NCBI GenBank assembly: GCA_964570585.1
Contig: CAZMYR010000001.1
Coordinates: 49,768-113,767, forward strand
DNA length: 64,000 nt
Source of the DNA: G020354945 sp964570585
Lineage (GTDB): Bacteria > Omnitrophota > Gorgyraeia > JABMRG01 > JAFGKX01
Direction of reading: 5' to 3'
Of the stretch, positions 15,001 to 24,000 are shown in pieces. Below the pieces are notes generated by a model, which was not told the DNA's origin, did not search any database, and was given only the letters and a program-made list of their open reading frames with translations. Position 1 is the first letter of the stretch. Every line of letters begins with the position of its first letter. Position numbers and translations under genes: made by a program.

Positions 15001-18000
15001 TGGGTGATATATTCCAGTTCTTTGTTGATAGCTGGGTCTATCTCCTGCTCAAGCTGGGTTAAGGAGTTGGTGGTATCTGCTAATGCTTTCTCGAGCTTGG
15101 TAAGCTGTTCTTTAAAGGCCTGGAACTGGGGTAGGGCCTGGGCCTGTTGGCTTAGTTTTTCAGTAATGGCCTGAATCTTTTTTTGTAAGGCGGCCTGCTG
15201 GTCTCTTAAGGGCAGGATCTTTCTGGTAGTATCTGAGGAGGAGTCGATGATATCTTTTATCCGGTATCTTAAGCTATGCTCATTTAAACGAGCGGCTAAG
15301 TCGATTAGGCCTAATTCCCTAATGCTTTCGGCAAGTTCACTGCGGGCTTCTTCTATAGACCGGGCCTGGGCTGATAATTCATTCTCTTTCTGCAGCAGCT
15401 GCCCCAATTCTCCAAGCAGCGCTTCCAGTTGGGGTATATTCTCTGGGGCTATTGCTGGCTGTGCTTGAGGCTGGGCTGGTTGAGCTGGTCTTTTCTCTTC
15501 GGCTGGTTTTTCTACTTTGGCTGCTCTTTCCGCTTGGGCTGCTCTTTCTGGTGGCGGAGGCGGTACTACTGTCCCAGCCTCAGGTTCTTCATATTCTCGC
15601 TGTAAAATCTGCACAAGCTGCTCCAGTAATTGTAACCGCTGCTCCAGCCGTTTAATCTCTCCTTCAAGATGAACAATGTGGGCAGGGATACCGACTTCTG
15701 GCGCAAGAAGCTTCTCTTGTTCCTGGAGGAGTCTCTCTTTAGTAAGGTCTTCTGCTGGGAAGTCAGGGTCTATCTCTTGGACTTTTTTTAAGAGGTTCTG
15801 GTCTATCCGTGGCTGCAATGATAAAAGCCCTGCGATATTTGCAAGCTGAGTTTTTATCTGCTCAGCTTCTTTTATTTGCTCATCTGTAGCTTTCTTCTGT
15901 ATCTGCTCAAGGATGTACTTCTGTTGCGCAAGCATAAGTTCTGCTAACTTAGCCTGTGCGGTTGTTTTCTCAAGAGGGGTCTCTGCCTGCCCTAACTCCT
16001 GCTGGGCTTTTTCTATGCCTGGTTTAAACCTTTCTTCTGCATCAGGAGCGAGTCTGGCATATGCGGCAAGGCGGGTTGAATGTTCTTTTTTGAGGCGTAA
16101 CCGTTGTAATGCGTTATTTAATTGCTCAATCTCTCTTTCAATATCAGCAATATCCTCAACCCGAACAATGTGAGGTCCAATGCCTATCTCTGATATAAGA
16201 AGCTTCTGTCTAATTTCGCGGAGGGCTACTGTTAAACGAGCAGATATATTCTTTTCTTCTGCTTCTTTATTATACGATTCTATTAAGTCGTTTAACTCCT
16301 GCTCTACAGCACTAATTTGTAGGGTAAGGGTCTCTATCTCTTTATCAAGTTCTTTCTGTGCTTCTTCTTTTTCTTCAGAAGCCCTTTGCTCTTTTAATCC
16401 TTTCAGCGTTCGTTTTTGCTGATTAAGAAAAGTATCTAATTGTTCTATCTGTTGCCTTAATGACAGCAGTGTTTCGATATCTTCTAATCGCTGCTTTATT
16501 ATATCGAGCTCTTCTTTTTGCTCATCAGTTGCGCTGTTTCTAATCTGCTCAAGGATGTATTCCTGCTGTGCCCGAATAAGCTCAGTGAGCCTGATTTGCG
16601 CAGTTACCTTATCAGGGTCTGTTACAGCCTCACTTAATTCTTTATGGGCATCTTCTATCTGCGATTTAAATTTTTCTTCAGCATCGGGGGCAAACTTTCT
16701 ATATAAGGCAAGGCGCTTTCTCTGTTGCTGGCCCTCTTTTATGCGTTGCCTGAGTTGCTTAAATTGTCCTTCCCAATCAATAACGATTTCAGCTGGCGTC
16801 TGTTCGCTTACCTGTGGCGCGTGTATGATATTATCTATTGCCCTTGAAGCCAAAAGTGTGCAATAATCGAGCAACTGTTTTGGCGCTTCTGCCACATTAA
16901 TCTCTGCTTTTGTATAAGCAACACCTTCATGCTGGCTCTGCGCTACAACCGCAGCAGGCGCTGAAGCAAGCATAGAAACACCCATAGCAGGCATAAGAAT
17001 TGCGTTTAGCGCTTTTGTTACTTTCTCGGGGTCTCTGGCTAAGTGGCTTAATCTGCTAAACCCTACTTTGGCTATGTTAAGTTCGACCAGGGCATCTGTA
17101 ATTGCTTTTCTGAAAGCAGGTTTCTGTTCATCAGGTAGTATTTCGGAAGGGATCTTGAAAATCATGAGGTCGATTTCCGGCTGGGAGAAGAATCCTCCGT
17201 CTTTCGGCGGAGAATGGGCCTGCATCTGTTCTAAAAATTCCTGCATAAGCCTGTGTTTGCCGGCAGCCTCTGCCAAAACATTAAATGACAGCTGCAATGG
17301 GTTTTGCGTTCCCGTTACATTATCTTTAAAATTTTTGACAGCATTGCGTATAGATTCGGAAACATCTCCAAGACCTGAAGCTGATAAATTGCGTATAGAC
17401 CCGTTAAATGTCCATGCCTGGCTTTTGGCAAGATGGGAATAGTCTAATCTCTTTTCCATTCTTTTTGTTATAATCGCCTCTGTGCGAAATCCCAACCAGG
17501 TTGCTATCCCAAGAAGCGACAAAGCGGTTATGCCTTTTATTATAAATAAAACTGTGCCTGAAATTGCCAACGGTACTGCCCAGCCGCCAACAAATAAAAG
17601 CACTATTCCCAAAATTGCTCCGGCGGCTATCATGACCGCCCTGGCATTAAGTGCAGCCGCCCTGCCCACATAAGCTAACCTGCTTATTCTTTTAGCCTCT
17701 GTTTCACCTTTTATAATAGCCTCGTTTTCTGCAATTCTCTGAGAAAAACGCCACTGGGACATCATGAGTAAAACACCTTGAATGGCAAAAAGGCCCATTA
17801 TAGGATAGCCGATAATTGCTAAGATTCCACCCCCGGATATGCTGCCTGCTGCAATAGCCGCTGTGACGGAATTAATTACAAAGGCGCCGAAAAGTGCTGT
17901 TAAACCAAGCCCCAGGAAGCCTATTAAGATACCAGCACCAAATCCTGCTATAATCATCCATCGGTTTTTAGCAATAGAATCATTACTGTATGCGAAAATC

Positions 18001-21000
18001 CTATATGCAAGAATGCCTCCCAATGCAACTGCTGAAAGTCCTGGCACAAAGAGCATAAGAGCTGATGCCTCTACTGCTGCAACCAGTAAAGCAGAAACCC
18101 CGAGGGTAGTTAAAAACCCTCCGATAAACGCTCTAAAAAACCTCTTTGGCGTGCTCATAGGTAATCTGGGCGCCTGTGAAAGGTCTTTACGCGCAGTGCC
18201 CAGCAATGCTAAGGAAGATATAAGCCCTATAATGCCCAATACAGCTGATGCAAGAAAGAAAATTGCACCAACCGTAGGGGCGGTAAATGGCGCGGTTCCT
18301 ACAAGCGAAAGCAGCGCCATAGCACCGACAAAAGGAGAAAATGTGGCCATTATTGTAAGTGTCTTTCTCCAGGTGGATAAACCAGCAGCCTCAAGTGCAT
18401 CTTTCCATGTTGTCTGCTCGCCAAGGGCAATAGCATTTGCCATCTTTGCAGCAGCTGTATCTGTTTGTGAGAGCCTTTTAATTTGAGAATTTAGTGCCCA
18501 TGTTATCATAATGGCCACAACCCCAATAACAACAAGCCCTACAGGCCCGGCAGCAAGTAAAACCGACAGGAGATTGCCTATTACCGGCAGGCCTAAAGCT
18601 GTACCAACCCCTCCGACTGTAAGCGCTTTAAACACCCATCCTAAGAAAAACGCAAGGCCAATGTTAGCGGCAATGGCAAAGGCGGCAGGGAGTATTTTTA
18701 AGGATGAACGCTTGAATCTGTCACCTAAGGAAATCTTTCTTTTTTTAGCCAGCTCTTTGGCTGCTTCTATTTGTTGCTGTTCTGGGGGGATTACGCCGGC
18801 AAGATGATGGGCAAGGGCTGTGACCTCTTTCCCCATCTTTTCCTCTCTTTGCCTTTCCATGGTTTTGTACGATAGTGCTGTCAGGCGTTTTATTTCTCCA
18901 TATATCTGCTGCGGATTGAGAAAGGTCCTTTCATATCCAGGGCGTGAAGACGCCTGCTGAAGTCTGTGTTTGCTTCTTCCTGCTTCATCAGTAAACTTCA
19001 TCCACCCTTCGTGAATTATCTCCAGTGCCTTAGATTTAAGGTGATCTGTAATAATATCATATATTAGTTCGCACGCCTTCGGCGGAGTAGCATCTTTCTC
19101 TAATTGCAGCTCTGCCTTCAGAAGAGGGAGGATATCTTTCCCAAATTCCGTCTCCATAAAACGTAAGATATCTTCCCTTGAAAGCGTGGCTTTTTGGCTC
19201 CCACCTATAAAATTTGTAGCTGCCTTAACTATCCTCTGTGCAATGGCGTCCAGTATTTCCTTTTCAATGAGCGGTGCTATGCCATGGCGAACTATTTGAA
19301 GCCTGAATTTAATCTGCGGCATATTGAATTCTTTCCCTGTAAATTTGCCGAATTCGATTTCCTGGCGCCTCATATTTTGCTCATGGTCATTAATGGCCTC
19401 TCTCATCTGCTCAATAACTTTTAAGTTTTCTTTGGCTTCCTTAGATTTTTCAGAGTCAAGATTAAACTTAAGGTCATATACCTGCGCACCTTTTGTCTTT
19501 CTCTCAAAATATCCGAGTTCTTCCTGGATAATATTGCGGTATTTTATGAAAATGTCATCCTTCAGCGACCAGACACCTATCCAAAAACCGATTTTACCGT
19601 TTCTTGCAACCCTGCCTCGGAACTGTATATCCTCTACGGTCAGAGGACAGTAGGTAGATATAGCAACCATTTTATCGCCTTTAAAATCTACGCCTCTTCC
19701 ACTTAAGTTTGTAGAAACAATTATGACATTCTTATATTTAGATAATTCCTCAACCATATCCTTCAGCTGATAATAATTGCCAGATGTAAATTCCACAATT
19801 ACCGTATTTATAGAACCATCCCGTGCCATTTCCTCTAAAATGGCTTTTATCTCCTCCGGGTTCTTATCCATTAAATCTTTTATGGAATCGCTTTTTACTA
19901 TATTATCTAATACTTTCCTAATTATATCCTCAATTATAGTCTGCCTATTTGCGCTCTTATCTTCTAACCTTGCTAATATGTCACTTAACTCCGATGTCAT
20001 GCTATCTACATCGGCTACCTCTATATGCCCTTGATTTGATAATTCACCTAAAATTTCACTCACTTTTTTTACTGCCTCTTCTACTGTCTGTGACCTTTCA
20101 ACCTCTTCTGCTAAACGCCTCAAATATCCCTCCATATACTGATCTGTAACTTTACCATTTTGCCTTACGCGCCTGTAATTCCCCTGGCCAATTCGTGAGC
20201 GATGAAGAAGAGAATCCACATGATTACTTACGGTCCTGTCTGATTCGCAATTTAGCAGTATGGAACCTACTTCTTCAGGAACACCTTCAGTAATCATCTC
20301 AGCAGGCAACTTGTGGTTTATATGTAACCGCTCCACTAAACCAGTGGTCTTCTGTCCGGAAGTGCCTTTATCAGGACACATAAAACCATAATCTGTACGT
20401 TGAGGTTTTGGCTCTTCGCCCTTTCCTGCTTCTGCTTCGCCTTTTTCTACTCTTGCCATTCGAATAAGCTCCTTGGAAGATACAAAAGGCAACTTATAAT
20501 CATCTGCTGTATCTTTCCCAACAGTAGCTGAAGCTAAAGATATTCCTGAAACAAGTCCCATTTCAGGGTTGAGAACCTCCGGCGTTGTCATCGAGGCAGA
20601 AGACATCCTTTCTTTTTCAATCTTTAAGTTAGCATTATTTAACCTGTTTTCCTTTATTCTTACAGCCGTATCAAGCCCAAAGCTCCATTGTCTTCCTTCC
20701 AGCTTTCGGCCGCTTGCGTCCTTATCAATAATATTCAGCTTCCCTCCGGATACATCATATTGCTCTTTCCTGTTTTGATAAAGATATGCACCGAGCGCCA
20801 ATTCCATATATTCCTGCCACAAATGGGTATCGCCTATGCCAAAAAGTTTTCCCTTATTTGCTTTATATTCATCTATTGTATCCAGTATTTGTCCAAGCCA
20901 CACCTCTCCTGTTCTTTTAAAGGTTACTAAGGAATCGCCTCTTTTACAAAGTTCTCTATTAACATAAAATTTTCCGTTTCTTTCGAATATGAGCCTGTGT

Positions 21001-24000
21001 TTCCAGATAAGTTCATCGGCAATTTGTTGCATCCTGAGCCTTTGTTCAGCAAGGTCTGCCAACCCCTGTAGTATGCCTGTCCCTGATATAACGCAAGGGG
21101 TAAACACATGTTTCTTTAAGGGGTTATCACCTTCATCAAAATAGATAAAGTATGTCTGCCCTTCCCGCACCAATGCCAGGTCTTCTTCCTTTCTGGACAT
21201 AAAGACATCATCCTCGTACCTATGGATGAAGTTATATATATTAATATAAATTACATCAGCTTCTTCAAAAAGCTTTCTTTCCGTGGTATCCTGCCTGTTG
21301 CCTTGCGCATCCACAAAATAGGCCTTTCTGTCTCCTGTTCCTGCCTCTGAAATAACATATCCTGTCTTAGCGCCAAAATATGCATTAACCCTGCCCGCCT
21401 TTCTTCCGTCTCTTTCTATCAGGTTTTCTTCGGTATGAATAATAGCCACATCTCTCTTGCCAGGCCTTTTGCCTGTTTTCTCACGTTCCCATACATAAGG
21501 AAGGCTCTTTAGGAGTGATGTGCCATTAAACACGAATGTCTTTCCGGCGGATGTGGGCATCTCTACTGCGGCGCCGTTTCTCATAACTTTAGCAACCGCT
21601 GCCTGAATCTTCCATTTTTCACGATCCCATTCAATCTCGTGGGTTACCGCATCCTCAGTAAGGCCGCTGGCCACTATTGCCTGCTCTATCAATTCTAACA
21701 ACAGGTCTTTATCAAAATCTACACCTTGTGATTTTAATGACTTTAAAATAACACTAAACCTATCCTGAAATTCTTCTATCGTCATCCGCTCAAGTACAGG
21801 CCCCACTTTTGCAACCTTTTCGCCTTCTGGCACCGCTGGTTTCCTGTCGCTTTCTACCCTTGCTTTTTGCGAGGTCTCCTGCAGCTGTGCGCGCAGCTTC
21901 TTTATAGTATCTTGGGCTCTGGCAAGTTCTTCTTTCTGCCTTGCTTTTTCCCTTCGGGTTTTTTCTAATTCTTCTTGAACTTCCGCAAGTTTTCTTTCTG
22001 CTTCCTCAAGCCTCCCGGTAAGTTCATCAAGTCTCTCGCCGGGAAATAAGGCATCAAAAAGCGGCGTATTTATTGATTTGGCAACATCAGGGTCTACTTT
22101 AGAAAGGTCTATATTGCTTTCACTGCCATAATATTTTTCTTTGTCGATGCGGTGAAGGCCTCTGAAGTTTCCTAAAGTAATAGGAACCCGGCCTGCCAGA
22201 ACCCTGATTCTTCTGCTTAAGGTATCTGCGTTGTGCTTAAACATCCAGGGCCGGATAGGAAATTTTATGCCCTGTTTTCCGAGTTCTTTATTTAAGGCAA
22301 CTATATTTTTAAGTTTCTCAATAAATAAAACGCGATTGCTTTTAAGGCTTTTGCGTATTTCCTCAGATTTAACAAGCCGCTCTGTATCTTCAGCTGCAAA
22401 TTCTTTATTTGCCCCGATGTCTTCTAATATTCCTTTCAGAGTCTTTCCGGCAGAGGAGGCTTTGACTTTGGCACCAGGAGCCAGGGTCAGTCTCAGTTTC
22501 TTATCCTCCTTATCGATTCTGTCAAGCCCGGCCTCATCATTTGCATATAATCTTTTTAGCTTATCTAACTTAACTGCATATATATCTTTACCCTCTTCCC
22601 ATGCAGATGTAAGCTCTTCGAGTCTTCTCTTAAAAAGTTCTTCTTTCGCTTTTTCTATCTTACTTCTTACATCTTGATAGGCATCCGCCCCTTTAAGGCG
22701 TTCAAATTCTTTGGTAAGGTGGGCGGCAACCTGAAATTCAACGCTCGATTTCTCTGTCGGCTTAATCGGTCTCTCTTCAAATCTTTCTAATGCGCGCGTT
22801 CTTTCAGCGCCTTCTAAAACAGATATATGGAATTTATCTTTATCATCTTTTGAAAGGGAAACCTTAAATACATTCTCATAAAAACCAACCAAAATATAGG
22901 CATTTTCCTCATCTGGCTCTGCCCTGAAATTCATATGTTGGAGTATCCTGTTAAACTGTTCAGAAGTAACAGGCCCGGGCATTTCATCCTTTAATTGACT
23001 TTCCCCGAGCAGCCTTTTAAAATTACTAAACCAGGCTCCGTGTAATTCTTTTGCATCAACATTAGGATGGCGAAGATAAGCCTCTGCCGCGCTGCCTATT
23101 ACCTCTGTAGCTAATCCGACTAAAATTTCCAAACTCTGAAGCATATTCGAATACAGGGTCGCAGCAGCAAGGTAATATTCGTTATTGGAGAGAATTTCCT
23201 CAAATGGCTCTTTTTTGTTTAAGATGATATCTTCATATGGCCTTTCTAATGCATTATGGGAAAATTTGGGGAGGACTACTATGTAGGAGACGCCTTTGTC
23301 TTTTAGGAGTTCTTTCACTCCCTGGGTGTGGAAACCACCGGTGATTAAGACTGCCAACTGGCAACTGTCTACGTCCATCTTGGCAAGGGTATTTTTGACT
23401 ATTGCCTTGTCTCTTTTTGCTGCTACTTCATAAAATCTTTCTACTATCGGAAGGGTTTTTGCTATAATCCTCATCTCAGGCACTAAGTTTGTGGTAATAT
23501 TATGCTTTATCATCATCCTGGTAAGCTGGTGGGCTATTGCCTGAGGAATGAATTCATCCCGGTGAGCTTTATAATAGGCGAGGTCTCTGTTTATTATCTT
23601 GGCATCCAAAAGGTCTACTAATATGTCTGCCCTTCTTGATATCCGGGCAAGTTGTCTCTGGTCATCGTTTTGGAATAATCTTTCTTCTATTTGCCATCCT
23701 AACTCATCCATCTCCTGAAAAAGTTTATCTTGTAGTACAGAGTCGTACATATTGATGTATTCTATGTAATTTTCAAGGTCCGGATATGCTGTAAAATCTA
23801 TATCCGCCTTTTTGGCTAAATCGGATAAGTGGTTATGGAAGGTGGAGGACGGAATTTTGTTTAATCTGAAAGAGAGGCTTTCTGAAAGAAGTTTTTCTAT
23901 ATCCTTTTCGGAAAGTTTTTCTGAAAGAATATTTATAAGTTCTTTTCTTTGGGTTTCTGCTTCTTTAAAATTTATTTCTTCTTCTAAGCCGGACGCCTTA

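Noticed and set aside
9530..21109. Two short minus-strand ORFs (9530-9727 and 20927-21109)
   Set aside because: They overlap the giant gene in another frame and lack family features.
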